A stretch of DNA of 64,000 nt from Leishmania martiniquensis (GCF_017916325.1 NC_090164.1:97001-161000), one strand, 5' to 3'; positions 1 to 10,936 are shown, counted from the stretch's first letter. Translations and numbers: made by a program. The notes: generated by a model not told the origin, from the sequence alone.

Positions 1-992
1 TGGCAGGGGAGGAAGGACGGCGCACCCCTTCACAATCACGTCGTCAATGATTGGATCAGAGTGCTCTACGAGTTCTGCAAGCACGCGCGTATAGACACAA
101 ACGACTCGCAACACACACACTCACGCTCCGGCAAACACAGAGAGAGAGAGGGTAGCCGCCGTGTGGAAGGGATGCTGATGCGTGTGCGGGGAAAGAGGAA
201 GAGAGGGGGAAGGCAAAATTGCCGGTGCCAAAGCAATGCAATGCAATGCAAGCAAGATAGAGAGGGGGGTGGAAAGCAAGCTAAATGGTACAGCAGGGAT
301 GCGCTCGAGGTGAAGAGAGGTGTCTCAAGGTGATGCACGTTCTATGGTGTATGCGGATGCTGCTGGGTGTTGCTTTTGTGTGCGCGCTTGTCCTGTAGGC
401 GTCTGGTCGGAATAGTGGGGAGGGAAGGGGGAGGGATGCGCCAACCACTCGCACGTCACTGCGCACATGCGTGAAACATGCAAGAGGTGATTTGGCCAAC
501 GAGGAGAGGCAGTGCAACGGGGTGCGGCAAGCGGGAAGGGGTAAGAAAAGAGGAGGATCGCGCAGGCAGCCCCAGCCTCACTCAATGGCAAGAGAAGGAT
601 GTGCGCATGTGCGTACCGCGTGGGCGCCTCTCACTCAACGAAACACTTCAGGAAAAGAAGACCGCACCACAGAGAGAGAGAGGCAACGGAGAGGGGAGGG
701 CCACGCCCTCGCGCAGCAGTCCTGAAATGCTTGATAGAGCAGCAACAGCAGCGACTCTCTGCACTCTTGGACGGAGAAAAGGGGAGTGGCAGCCACGCGA
801 GCCACCACCAATATGCGCACGCAAGTGTTAGTGTCTCTTCACCGGGTGAGCGGCGGTTTCAACGGTGCTGTCGATGTGTTCTTTGCCTTCGGTCCGCCCC
901 CCCCTGGAGAGATGAACCGCAGCACAGCGTTCGGTGGCAATGGTTTGGAGTGCATGCACGTAAAACACCGTACGGCGCGGCCATCGCAGCAG
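1..992. other. Non-coding spacer, 3' of the FHA gene
   Basis: No ORF here has convincing protein character. The stretch would hold the 3' UTR of the FHA gene and the spacer beyond it. It contains short purine runs and a small pentanucleotide repeat (gcaat, about four units, 233-252). Confidence 0.6.
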
Positions 993-2009
993 CTACGCAC
1001 TGCGCATCACCACGTACTTGCGCGTTGAGAGCCCGAACTCCAGCACATCGCCATCAATCACTGTCGTCGCCTCCATTGATGGCATCACCTCGCCATTCAG
1101 CCTTGTGTGGTTAGTTGACCCCAGATCAGTCAACTGCAACTCAGCTGTCCACACCGCAGACGCATCGCCGCCGGCTGCAGTCTGAGCCTCCTCCAGCACC
1201 GCCCACATGCCACGGCACAAGGACTCCAGAGCCCGTTTGCTCTGCGCAAACACCGGCACATCCGCCCCCAGCGGTGCAAGCACCGGTGCGTCAGGCGTCG
1301 TCGCCTTCACGGTCTCTGCTATGTATGCGTTGAGGGCGGCTTCGTCCACCAAGACGAACCGCATCTCCAGCGAGGCGTGCTGGCTGGAGCAGGAGGGGTG
1401 CTCGAGTAGCACATCATTAACACCCGGCTCCTTGCCAAACAGCCATAAAGAGCGCCAGGTGATGTTGGCGAGCTCCGCCACCTTTCTGTCGTCTTTCATC
1501 ACCAGCAGCTTGTACGTGGGGATGAAGATGACATTCGGCGGCGATGCGGGGTCACGCTCCGGCGATGACGGCGACGCCATTTCACCGTTGGCTAAGCCGT
1601 CTCGGCAGCACTGCAGTACCGCCGTGTAGAGGGCAGCGAGCCGCTCGCGCGATGGGCTTGTAGGACCAGGTGCTGCAGTAGTCTGCTGCGGTGCTTCAGA
1701 TGCCGCCCAGCGACGCCACCACTGCACAAGGGACTCGGCAATGGTGGCTACACGCAAATAGGTAATCAGTGTGGGGTCAGCGGAAAACACTGTCGTTGCG
1801 CCGCTAATGCCATCCGCGGCATCCTCGCCGTCGCCCTCGCGGCGCAGTGCGTCAAGCAGCTGCTGTGGTATGGTGAGGAGTGAAGGATACCACTTGACCG
1901 GACGAGACACTGCCGGGCTCCCCGGCAACAACAGCCGCGGACGTGTCACCGGCAGACCACCGAGACGGGAACTCAGTAGACCGGTGCGCCCGTAATTCGG
2001 CTTCTCCAT
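993..2009 (-). CDS. FHA-domain protein of the SNIP1/Pml1 (DAWDLE) type
   Basis: The protein is 338 residues. The start at 2009 is chosen because the first AG after a pyrimidine tract (2068-2097) lies at 2029-2030, and the next ATG is this one; longer versions lack support. The C-terminal half (about 160-338) is an FHA domain. It begins with a strand YKLLVMKDD, then LFGKE, HPSCSSQH (the phosphothreonine-binding Ser/His segment), DLGSTNHTRLNG and a final DVLEFGLSTRKYVV. The HPSC-S-QHA segment and the FG-S-R-Y ending match SNIP1, plant DAWDLE and yeast Pml1 rather than kinase-type FHA domains. That family binds spliceosome or RNA-processing partners, so a nuclear RNA-processing role is inferred. 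Unusually, about 60 residues are inserted between the SSQHA strand and the DLGSTN strand. The N-terminal half is low in recognisable features. Confidence 0.85.
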   Translation of the reverse strand: MEKPNYGRTGLLSSRLGGLPVTRPRLLLPGSPAVSRPVKWYPSLLTIPQQLLDALRREGDGEDAADGISGATTVFSADPTLITYLRVATIAESLVQWWRRWAASEAPQQTTAAPGPTSPSRERLAALYTAVLQCCRDGLANGEMASPSSPERDPASPPNVIFIPTYKLLVMKDDRKVAELANITWRSLWLFGKEPGVNDVLLEHPSCSSQHASLEMRFVLVDEAALNAYIAETVKATTPDAPVLAPLGADVPVFAQSKRALESLCRGMWAVLEEAQTAAGGDASAVWTAELQLTDLGSTNHTRLNGEVMPSMEATTVIDGDVLEFGLSTRKYVVMRSA

Positions 2010-2028
2010 AACTACGGCGCCGTTTTTT

Positions 2029-2097
2029 CTGTAGGCATTGTATAAAGCGAAGCAATGTCGCCCCGCCAAAGAGGAAGATGAGAAGCAGAGAGGCAGC
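2029..2097 (-). promoter_or_regulatory. Predicted trans-splice acceptor for the FHA gene
   Basis: On the minus strand a pyrimidine tract (2068-2097) is followed by its first AG at 2030-2029, 19 bases before the ATG at 2009. This geometry is typical of spliced-leader addition sites and excludes the in-frame upstream codons from the mRNA. Confidence 0.5.
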
Positions 2098-2187
2098 ATA
2101 GATACATCACAGAGACTGCACCAGAGAGCGCACGCGCACATTTTTTGCCTTCTTGGGTTCCGTTTCTTCCCCCAGCATGCCCTGTCC

Positions 2188-2789
2188 CTGCCGCTCGGCA
2201 GGGCCGGCTGAGCGCCGCTCCGTCGCCACGGCCTGTCGCAGGCCCCGGCGCCCCGTGCGAGGCAGCCTCGTAAGGCACGCGTTCCAGCGAGGCGCCAGCC
2301 CCGTCAGCTGAGCAGGGCCCCTGCCTCAAGCCCCGCCCACCCTCCGATGCGCACGTCGCCTCACAGCGGCTCTCGCCATGCCGGGCACCACGCGGCGCGC
2401 ACCCACCCCGCGGGCGGCGCGTCAGGCTCCCCACACCAGCGGACACCGAGGGGCGGGTAGCATACGCTCATGCTGAAACTTAGCCTGCCATGCGAGTCGT
2501 GCGGCCGTCTTCACTCTTGCAGATCGCCACGGCGCAGCGCCACCCACAGCCCTACCGCGGGCATCAGTAGAGCTGCGCTTAGCCACCCTCCGCATGTCGC
2601 CGGCGCCGGACGCGGCATCGCCACTGGGCGGCGGCTCGGCACGCGGCCACAGTGGAGAGGAGAGGGCTGCCTGGCCTCCGCCTCCTCCTCCGAGAGAGAG
2701 GGGGGACAGCGCGCGGGGCACGGGACTCCCTCTTCCCTCCGAGGCCACAGGCGCTGCGGTGTGCACCCTTCCACTCTCCCGTCACCCCG
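2188..2789 (-). repeat. 602-bp dispersed repeat, copy 1 (SIDER-like)
   Basis: This segment is identical by eye and in length to 33882-34483, with a constant offset of 31694. Identity starts at a short palindrome (ctgccg-ct-cggcag) and stops abruptly after ccccg. No long ORF with protein character lies inside. Size, position between genes and lack of coding suggest a SIDER, the roughly 0.5-kb degenerate retroposons of Leishmania 3' UTRs, in the sense of the minus-strand genes. No target-site duplication or poly(A) tail is visible at either edge, so the class is an inference. It sits just upstream of the FHA gene. Confidence 0.75.
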
Positions 2790-5113
2790 GCGTGCACAGA
2801 GGCCCACGGGGAGGACACTCTGCGGAGGTGTGCGCGAGACGGAAAAGGAGAAAGCGAAGCGTCTGGACGGAGAGGCGCCACACAAACGGCGCGCTTAGGC
2901 CGTTCCCCTCACGGCAGCAGTGCGGCTTTCAAGGCTACCTCCGGGCCTCCTCTCTTGTTCACACGGGGGAAGGCAGCGCTGTCACCTACTTCCCCTCTCA
3001 CGTCTCGCGTGCACCGTCCGCCAAGACGGGAGGCTGCGCTTTCTCTCTCGTCATGACTCCCTCAGCACGGGCAAGATCCGATATGGGGAGAGGGAAAGGG
3101 GCCACGCCGTGCGAAGGCGACGGCGGGAACGTAACTCTGTGGCATGGCCCTTTCCACCATTGCAGAGACCGACGCGCATGCACACTCTTTGCATACCGCC
3201 CTCCACCGACGGCTGAAATTCGGCTCGGTGGATGCCCCTGTTCATGAGCACACCCATTCAGCATGAACGGGTGTGTTGGCTTCCGGGGACTATGCGAGAT
3301 ATGCGTCCCTCACGAGACGCTGCGCTGTGGCTAAGGAGCGTGACGCTGCGTACTCACTTTTTTTTCGTTTCGTCCGTTGTGGCCTTCGACAGCGGGAGAC
3401 GCACGGAAAACGGGCAAAAGCGCTGCGTTTGAAAGAGGAGAGCGAGGGAGAGAGAGCCGTGGTGGTGACGCGCCACGACAACGCCGCTGACCAGCGAAGA
3501 GGAGGAGAGGGGGAAGGGAGAGGCGCAGCGACCAAATCGAGCGTGACAAAAAAGGGGGTAGTAGAGAGGTGGAGAAGAGACGGCGTGAAGGGCGCGGAGA
3601 CAACTTGAAGCTGAACGGAAAGGTACAGACAGGCAGTCCAAGTGAAACATCAGTAGGATACAGAAGGGAAGAAAAACACATACCACGAGGTGAAGAAAGC
3701 GCCCGTCGTGCGCGCGTGTGTGGTGGTATCCTGGGCAGAAGGGAGTCTCAGCGTGCGCATAAGGGTCACTGGTGTGTAGTGCGAGATACGTGAGAGAGAG
3801 AGAGACACACAAGGGAGGGGGGCGCACTGTGTGCGCCCATGCCCATGCACAGAAGCACGCACGCGAGATACGTTTGAGCCCTTCATACACGCCTACACAG
3901 TGACAGATGACAGAGACATGCTACAAGGGGACAAGAAACAAAGGCATGGAAGGAGTGACGTCAACAAACGCCGTCCAATGCATACACCTACACACTTACA
4001 GACACACACGGGCACAGACGACCGCGCAGAAGGGTCGGAAACCGTTAGTGGAAGTGGGGCTGAGGAGGGAGAAAGGCACCTGATGCTCACGCAACGGCGC
4101 GGCTCAGTTGAAAGGGGGCCCTAGCTCAGTGGTTTGCCTGTCGCCACGGACATCGATGCGATGCCCCTTGCAGCTCTGTGTAGAACATTGCAGCCACTCC
4201 TGTTCCCTTGTCTGTGTCTGTGCCTGTGTGTTTAAGCATGCATATATATATATATATATGTGCATATGTGTGTGTGTGTAGGCGCGAGCATCCAGCGGGG
4301 AGCACACAAAAAACAGCGGGGGAGGCCTTCACGTACAGAGCGAGAGAATACAGCACCGCCCATGACCGGATAAGGAGAGAGGAAAGGTTCGAAAGCGAGA
4401 GGGGTGAGAGTGCCGGCCATTTACACACCTTCTCAGCCCCACACCCCTTCCGCCGCACCCGCCCTCTCCTCCTTTGGGCAGGTGGCATTCCTCAGCGCCG
4501 CCTTCCGCGCATTCCCACCCACCCACCCCCTGCGTGGGGGACAAGTACAAGCGTGTAGACGTACAATCTATAAGAACAGCTCCCTCTAGGCGTCCTCTCA
4601 TCACAGCCTCCTCCCTCTCCTTCGCCCCACTGCCTTCTCCATCAAAGCTCACTGCCCACCCGCCCGCCCTCACACACACACCTCCTCCTTCCCCTCCTCT
4701 AAAAGAGACTTGGCGTTCCGTTTAGTCCCTCTCATCACGGCCGCTGGCTTTCTCCGCAGCGCGTCTGGCGCACACACATCCAGACGCATCGAAGATGAAA
4801 CACAGCAGCATATATGTCCTCGGAGAGAGAGGGCCACAGAGAAACGCCGCAGCGAGGCCCAGCATACGGTCAGCGTCGGAGGATCAAAGAAACGTTGACG
4901 ACGACGATAGTGGCGCGAGGGGTGAGGCGGTGAAGAAAGGGGCGACGAACGGGGCCATCGAGAAGGCGTATCGTACAATGCGGGGAGAGGTAAAGGACGA
5001 GGAGCGTTTGGGAGAAGCAGATAAGTGGGCACGGAAACAGAGCGAAAAAAAAGAGCGCGCCAACCTTTACGGCACCGATCGACACGCTCGCACAGACAGG
5101 ACACCTGTGCGCT
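2790..5113. other. Non-coding spacer with TA/GT microsatellite
   Basis: This is the 3' UTR and spacer downstream of the small membrane protein. It contains a (ta)n followed by (gt)n tract at 4240-4280 and several purine-rich runs. No ORF on either strand looks coding. Confidence 0.55.
4240..4280. repeat. (TA)n/(GT)n microsatellite
   Basis: About ten TA units are followed after a short break by about seven GT units. Confidence 0.9.
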
Positions 5114-5491
5114 CTAATGACTTGCCTTATATGACTTGTACATGTCGACAGCCCACTTGGCCCACATGACGGCTACCACCTGGAGCATGATGATGGCGGC
5201 CCAGTAGCCCCACAGGCGCACCTTATCCGAGCCAAAGAAGCCGCGCATGCCACGAGAACGACGACGGCGCATCGCCGCCATGAGCTTAGCATCTGCCTCC
5301 CACATCGAGATCGCAGGAGTGCCCTTCGGTGACGCCACCTCCTGCGGAGGGGGGTCGCTGTTGCTGCTGCGGCGGCTGCGAGGGCGAGCTGGAGTGCGAT
5401 CGCGTGCAGGAGTGTTGGAGCGGGAGACAGAGTGGCCCCTGCGGCTGCGGCTGCGGCTTCGTGCCGTCGATCCGTTGCGCTTCGGAGGCAT
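5114..5491 (-). CDS. Small tail-anchored membrane protein, Arg/Ser-rich N-terminus
   Basis: The protein is 125 residues. The first 60 residues are rich in Arg and Ser, with alternating SRSRSRR blocks and TPAR repeats. A basic stretch (MRRRRSRGMRG, about 74-84) comes next. One hydrophobic helix follows at about 93-112, then a short lysine-containing tail. This gives a single-pass topology with most of the protein in the cytosol or matrix. The layout recalls Sec61-beta, but the conserved Sec61-beta pre-membrane residues are absent, so I do not assign that name. A pyrimidine tract and AG lie about 60 bases upstream of the ATG, supporting this start. Its spacer downstream carries the first 602-bp repeat. 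Confidence 0.7.
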   Translation of the reverse strand: MPPKRNGSTARSRSRSRRGHSVSRSNTPARDRTPARPRSRRSSNSDPPPQEVASPKGTPAISMWEADAKLMAAMRRRRSRGMRGFFGSDKVRLWGYWAAIIMLQVVAVMWAKWAVDMYKSYKASH

Positions 5492-6904
5492 TCGGCTTTA
5501 CGTATTTCCACTGTGGATTGAGTACACGGCAGCCTCTCCTTGGGTGCGTCTGATAGAGAGAGAAAGGGGGGCTAAGAGAGGCCGGGTGTTGCCTTGACGT
5601 GCTTTTTTCCTTGAAAGGGGTGAAGACGGTTCCTCCAGTTGCGTCGACGTCGGAGCCGTCACATGATAGAGCACGTGAGTGCGCAGAGGCAAGAGAAGGA
5701 GAGAGAAGGCGCAATGTGAAATCCGTGGAGAGAGGAGAGAGCGGGTCGGCGCAGGAGGAGATGAGCGTGTGCATGGAGAGAGGCCAACACGCACCAGCAC
5801 GCATGGAGCCTCTCCCCCCCCCGCGCTCTACTCGAAGCATGAGGGGAGTGGTGCGGAGGAGGAGCTGCAAGGCATAAGCAAGCGGACTCGAAGAGTTGAC
5901 GGAAGGAAGGCGAGAGATGCGCTGAGCGACACCATGTCAGAGGTCAACTCTACAGGAGCCCTAAGAATCCCTGCGCGTTCTCCTCATCGTTGCTACTCCA
6001 AAACTTGAACGAAGGAGGTGTACTAATGCGCGGGTGGAAAGTGCCACCGTTAGCGAGGAAACCCCAGCCAAGCGTCAGCAATATTGCCGCTCAACTTGCC
6101 ACACAACTCCCCAGAAGAGAAGGCGCTCCCTCGTCCTACCTGCCCAACCGCATGCGTGGCTCCTCCCCGCCAACGCTTGTGAGTGAGACACCGAGAAGGT
6201 CGTATCCCTCGATCACTGTCTGCATCTCTGCCTGCGTGGGTAGACGGGACGTGCAGAGTCACTGTTCGAGGTGACGAGGAGGGGGAAGAGGAGGTGGGGG
6301 GGCCAAGGGGGCCAGAGCGCCTGGTGAGATGGGGCTGCGGTATTGCGATAGGGCCGTTTGTTCACCCACCGGGAAGACGACAGCGTGGGGTAGAGAACGC
6401 ACAGAGTGAGGCTGCAGACACGAAGAGAAGGGAAAGACACCACTGGCCGGTGGAGATGCGGGGCACGAACGAGCTCCATCGCCAACCCACAAGCCCGAGC
6501 ACACAAAAGCCGCATGCTGTCGCGCCTCGAGAGACGAGCAAAAAAGGCGGCAGGGGGGTAGGAGGATGAGGGGAGGGGAGCGGTGGTGCGTGTGGACGTG
6601 CTGCTCGCCGACACGAAACGAAGAAGGCAGCGCGAGAAAGAGAATTTTGAAGGAAAAAATAAAAGAGGTGAGGCGCGGCAGATGGCGGTAGAAGGAGAGG
6701 CAGGAGGAGGCGCGCGCGATACGACAAGCAGAGGGAGCGGGGGGAGGAAGAGCATAGTGGCACCATCGTGCCGTGATCACCCCCTCAACAGGCACGAACG
6801 CGCTGTCGAAAATGGCTTCCACGGCAGAGCGATCGGGTGCACTCCATAGCCGGTTCACCGCCCCCTTTTTCTCTTGCCTTTGCGTCACGGCGCGAGCTGC
6901 ACTC
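5492..6904. other. Non-coding spacer
   Basis: This is the spacer between the Hip gene and the tail-anchored protein gene. Apart from the acceptor near 5550 it contains purine-rich runs only; nothing looks coding. Confidence 0.55.
5550..5572 (-). promoter_or_regulatory. Predicted trans-splice acceptor for the tail-anchored protein gene
   Basis: A C/T run on the minus strand (5553-5572) is directly followed by AG at 5551-5550, 59 bases before the ATG at 5491. Confidence 0.5.
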
Positions 6905-8032
6905 TCAATCCAGATCATCCTTCGGTGCCGAGTGCGCCGCGCTGCCAGCAGCACCGCCCATCGGAGGCATGCCGCCACCCATGCCTCCCATGGCGCCTGG
7001 CATACCCCCGGCGCCCATCATCTTGGACATGATCTTCTGTATGACAGGACCTACCTTGGGGTCATTTATCATGCCCATCGCAGCCATGGGATTCTGCATC
7101 ATCTGCGCCAGCTTCGGCGCCACCTCAGGGTCCTGCATGGCAGCCACAATATCGGGGTCGCTGAGGACGGACTCCATGCCAGGCGGCATCCCTCCAGGCA
7201 TACCACCGGGCATACCACCAGGCATGCCGGCAGGGAAACCTCTGGGCATAGCGCCGGGCATGCCACCGGACGCCGCCTGCGCTTCCGCAGCTGCCGCAGC
7301 CGCCTCCTGGCGCTGACGCCGCAGTTCCTCCTGCCGTCGTGCAGCCGCTTCCTCCTCGACTTGCTGCCGCGCTAGCATCCGCTTGTGGCGCGCCATGGCG
7401 CGCTGCTGGACGAACTTGAGCGTTTCGTTTGTCTTCTCATCGTAGTCGATCGACTGGGCGGCGCTGAGGTCCATCAGGGAGTCCTCCCAGCGGCCAAGGT
7501 GGCGGTTAACGGTGCCGCGCACACGGAGCGCGCGCACGTTTTGCGGGTTGAGCTCTAGAGCCCTGTTGGCATCATGCAGAGCTGCGCGCGGCTTGCTGAG
7601 TTCGAGGTGGTAGAGCGCGCGTATTCCCCAGTACATGGCGTTGTTAGGGTTGAACGTCAGCGCCTCGCACATTTTGGCGATCGCCTCCTCCTGTTTGCCG
7701 TCATCGTGCAGCTCCGCAGCTTTGCCTTTGGCGGCCATAGCAGCATCCAGGTCTGCATCAGACGGCTCGCCGCACTTTGCAGGAATCGCCGCCGGCTCCG
7801 CATCGCTCAGAGTCCAGGACTCCTCATCGGCTTCACTCTCGTCATTGTGATCGAGTTCAGCTGCCCCTTCCGGCGTCGGAGGGACGGAAGCGGCAGTGAA
7901 GGTGGCCCCGGCGCCTGTTGCCCACTTCTTGAGCTCAGCGAGCTCAGGGCGATGGATGTCGTCGGGTTGGCCGCGCAGCGCCGCCAGTATGCGGTTCAGC
8001 GCCTCCATATCCGCTTCACTGTAGAGAGGCAT
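6905..8032 (-). CDS. HIP: Hsc70-interacting protein (Hip/ST13-like)
   Basis: The protein is 375 residues, the usual length for Hip. An N-terminal helical segment (about 1-45) corresponds to the Hip dimerisation region and is followed by an acidic linker. Three TPR repeats span about 92-200, including NPNNAMYWGIRALYHLEL and NPQNVRALRVRGTVNRHLG. A charged Arg/Glu helix then leads to a Gly-Gly-Met-Pro repeat region (about 254-290). A DP/STI1 domain (about 284-332; SDPDIVAAMQDPEVAPKL) and a second GGMP tail ending in an acidic DDLD complete it. This domain order is that of Hip, a cytosolic co-chaperone that binds the Hsp70 ATPase domain and stabilises its ADP state. Sti1/Hop is excluded by the single TPR block and the GGMP repeats. 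Confidence 0.93.
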   Translation of the reverse strand: MPLYSEADMEALNRILAALRGQPDDIHRPELAELKKWATGAGATFTAASVPPTPEGAAELDHNDESEADEESWTLSDAEPAAIPAKCGEPSDADLDAAMAAKGKAAELHDDGKQEEAIAKMCEALTFNPNNAMYWGIRALYHLELSKPRAALHDANRALELNPQNVRALRVRGTVNRHLGRWEDSLMDLSAAQSIDYDEKTNETLKFVQQRAMARHKRMLARQQVEEEAAARRQEELRRQRQEAAAAAAEAQAASGGMPGAMPRGFPAGMPGGMPGGMPGGMPPGMESVLSDPDIVAAMQDPEVAPKLAQMMQNPMAAMGMINDPKVGPVIQKIMSKMMGAGGMPGAMGGMGGGMPPMGGAAGSAAHSAPKDDLD

Positions 8033-8912
8033 GATGATGAAGAGAGCGTAAGCCCCAAGAACGGGTGTGTAACAAAGTAGTTAGAGGCTTATCCTCGTGG
8101 TTATGTACGTGCAATAGAATAGAAACAGTTGAAAATCAAGAGGCGCTCACGTGTTACCAGCGAGGTGAAAGTGTTGGAGGCACAGACGCAGAGGGCGCCG
8201 ATATCTGCAACGTTGTTCGTTGTAAGCACACGGAGGCGAGGCAAATCGGGAAAAGAGCAGCTCAGGGAAGAGAGCCTAGGAGTAGTGTGACGTGTTGAGC
8301 GCCGACGCTGAGCCAGGGCCAAGGCCACAAAAGAAGGGCATCGGTATCCCTGCAAGGCACATGCGACGACACAGAGAAGGAAAGCGCCAAGTCAGCGAGC
8401 ATGTCTTGATGCAGACGGGCCTTGTGCACCATCACCACCAGTAACAAAGAACGCAAGCAGAAAGCTGCAATGGAAGGGGGGGCGCTGCAGCGCCTCTGGA
8501 GAGGCCCCGTCTCCGCCCGCCAGCCTCTCCTACGCGTTCTCCCTCTCCCTCTTTCTGCATTCCTATCCTGCCCAACACACAAGCTGCCGCTGCAGTTGTT
8601 TCACGATGTGGAGAGGCAACTTGGGCAAGCAGAGATACCTTTTTTTTGTCAATGAGAAACGGTGAAGCTCACCCGATAGTAACGACGGTCACAGACACGC
8701 ACATGCGCATAGACGCACCACAGCAGGTCACGCCATACGAAGCGAGAAGCTACACTGTTGAAAAGGTGCCCAAAGCTGCTTCGGGATGCGCTTTCGCCGC
8801 ATCCCTCAATGGCCGATCAGCGAGGGTGCCCTTGGGGTCTGTCAGAGAAGCAGCAGCGCCTGCAGTCGCTTCCATCGCATCTCTGCTCGGCATCTCCTCT
8901 GCCAGCGCGTCT
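8033..8912. other. Non-coding spacer
   Basis: This is the spacer between the ArfGAP and Hip genes. No coding-like ORF, no RNA gene and no clear repeat was seen. Confidence 0.55.
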
Positions 8913-9905
8913 TCAGCTGCTTGAGGGGACGACGAACGAGAACACCGCCAGCGTGCGCTGCCACCGCGCCTCGTACTCCTCCGGTGGCACGCTCACCATG
9001 CCAAAAGCCCCGTACGTCGGCTTCAGCGACGACGCCGCAGCGGATAGCGCGGCAGCATTCTTCTCCCTCTTCGACAGCCCACGATGCATCTCCGCGGCAG
9101 CATCGCCGTAGAGTGCGCGCATGGTGTCGCCTCTTTCCCCTGTCACGGCGGCCCGGTCTATTGGCGCGGCGGCAGAGCTGCCGACGCGCGTGGATGACGT
9201 AAAGGACCCCTCCGCCGCCGCTTCCGGCGCTGACACCCGCTTTGCCCTGCCGTATCCTGTATCCCTGTAAAGCCTGCCCAGCACATCCTTGAGGTTGTGC
9301 ATGGCGAACTCGCACTGCGCATACTTACGTTGAATGAACGACTTGATAGCGTCGTCCGCTGTAGCACCCGCGCCGCCAGTCGGACGCACACCAGCGGGGA
9401 GACGAGCCTCGTAGAGAGTCCTCGCCTTGGCGTTGCCAATCGCCTCCATCAAGCACACTTCTGCCAGGGACCATCGGTCCATGTTGGTCGACTTGACCTT
9501 CGAGATGTGTACACCCAAGGAACGATGCACGCCGGAACAGCGAATGCACACGAAGACGCCATGGTTGACCGAGGCCCAACGAGTGCCCGTCTCCCCACAG
9601 TCAGCGCAGACGGTGTTGGGGTATTGCGCACAAATCCGCTCCACAGCAGCGCGGTTCCCTTCCCAGTCCTCTTCACACTCATTCGCCTGGTCGCCGCGGC
9701 GCTGGAGTGTGGATGACGTACCCACCGACAACGTCGACGCATCGGCGCTCTTCCTCCGCTTTTTCTTGTCGTGTGAATGGCGGTGGTGGTGTCCAGCCCC
9801 CGCAGCGTCTGACTTGGGCGCCCTCTGCGCCTTCTCCCTCGTTTTCTCTTTGACAAGCACGTCTGCAGCCGCCAGCTGCGGCTTCTCGAGACCCTCCAAG
9901 CTCAT
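8913..9905 (-). CDS. ArfGAP-domain protein
   Basis: The protein is 330 residues from the ATG at 9905. That is the first ATG after a clear splice acceptor at 9959-9960; the 16 upstream codons have no ATG. An N-terminal basic and histidine-rich region (about 20-60) precedes the ArfGAP domain (about 85-215). The zinc finger has the canonical spacing C-x2-C-x16-C-x2-C, at about residues 100-123 (CADC...CIRC). The catalytic arginine finger is present in SGVHRSLGVHIS, followed by KVKSTNMDRW. The C-terminal 110 residues are Ala/Ser-rich without a known lipid-binding domain. ArfGAPs stimulate GTP hydrolysis on Arf GTPases in Golgi and endosomal traffic. The finger is SMAP/AGFG-like in layout, but I do not assign a subfamily. 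Confidence 0.93.
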   Translation of the reverse strand: MSLEGLEKPQLAAADVLVKEKTREKAQRAPKSDAAGAGHHHRHSHDKKKRRKSADASTLSVGTSSTLQRRGDQANECEEDWEGNRAAVERICAQYPNTVCADCGETGTRWASVNHGVFVCIRCSGVHRSLGVHISKVKSTNMDRWSLAEVCLMEAIGNAKARTLYEARLPAGVRPTGGAGATADDAIKSFIQRKYAQCEFAMHNLKDVLGRLYRDTGYGRAKRVSAPEAAAEGSFTSSTRVGSSAAAPIDRAAVTGERGDTMRALYGDAAAEMHRGLSKREKNAAALSAAASSLKPTYGAFGMVSVPPEEYEARWQRTLAVFSFVVPSSS

Positions 9906-9958
9906 ACACACGCAATGGGCGAGCGCGACGCTCCACAGGTCAGGGCCCAACACCGCGG

Positions 9959-9982
9959 CTGGGGGAAAAGAAAGAGAGGCAG
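9959..9982 (-). promoter_or_regulatory. Predicted trans-splice acceptor for the ArfGAP gene
   Basis: A C/T run (9961-9982 on the minus strand) is directly followed by AG at 9960-9959, 53 bases before the ATG at 9905. Confidence 0.55.
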
Positions 9983-10936
9983 GACGAGCGCGCGCGCCCT
10001 GTATTCGGGGAGGCAGAGGGGTATAGGTTATTTTTGGTGATAAGGCATTCTATGAGCCCATGTGGCGCATAATGCCGATGCGTTATGAGGGAAGAGAGGG
10101 AGGGAGAAAGAGGGAGACGCGCGTGACGAGAGCGCGCAGAAGCGTCAGCGATAGTGTCGAGGCAATGGGAAAAAGTCAAGGAAGAGAGAGGCCGGCATAC
10201 GGGCGCCTACCCCTCAGACGCCCTCGCGTATGGGCGCCTTTTCTCATGGCGAAAAGAAGCGTGCAAGGTGCAGTGGGCAGGGGCTCAGCGACGCCGACGG
10301 CGTATGCACTAGCGATTGTTGAGATCGCCATTACGCCTCCACGGTAATCGGCGCAGGGCGCCTCGACACAGCATGCCCACGCTGGCCTCTATCATCCCTC
10401 TTTTTTTTGCTTCCTTGCGTACCTTCGCGTGCGGGTGCTGCAACTCCAGGCACAAGCCCTCCGCGTACTCCTCCGCACATGTCCGATGGTGGAAAACAGT
10501 CGAGCTATCCACTATGCACGAGGCAGCAGCAAAGTTCAGGCGCGATCATAGGCAAGCAGCCAGTGCCTTCAGCAAACACGTGCGCACACGGGTACCTTGA
10601 TGACAGTAAAGGGCCCACACCACGGTGGCTCGAACAACCGGCGCAGTTTGGTGGCCTCTGCTGCTGCTCTGTCGATTTACCGTCGGTGAAGGGAGGAGCT
10701 GGGCAAGGCGCGAGTGGGTCATGTACGTAGGCACATAGAGACAGAAGGGCACGCACGTCTGTGGGATGAGCTGCTAACAGGTCTGCGCAGGTGCTCGCCA
10801 AAACGAATAGAGAGAGGTGAAGCGAAAACACGCATGCGTGAGGTATATATATGTACGCCGCAGCACCTGCACCAGCGGTAGCAGCAGCCCCACAGGCGCC
10901 TCCCTCTCGCGTACTGAAAACCCAAGCTTCGACATG
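9983..10936. other. Spacer with one weak ORF
   Basis: This lies between the UBX and ArfGAP genes. The only interesting stretch is a minus-strand open frame at 10309-10545 that has no early ATG (listed under findings). A short (ta)n lies near 10843. Confidence 0.5.

Noticed and set aside
5114..5491. Sec61-beta assignment
   Set aside because: Topology fits, but the conserved residues before and within the membrane segment of Sec61-beta are missing.
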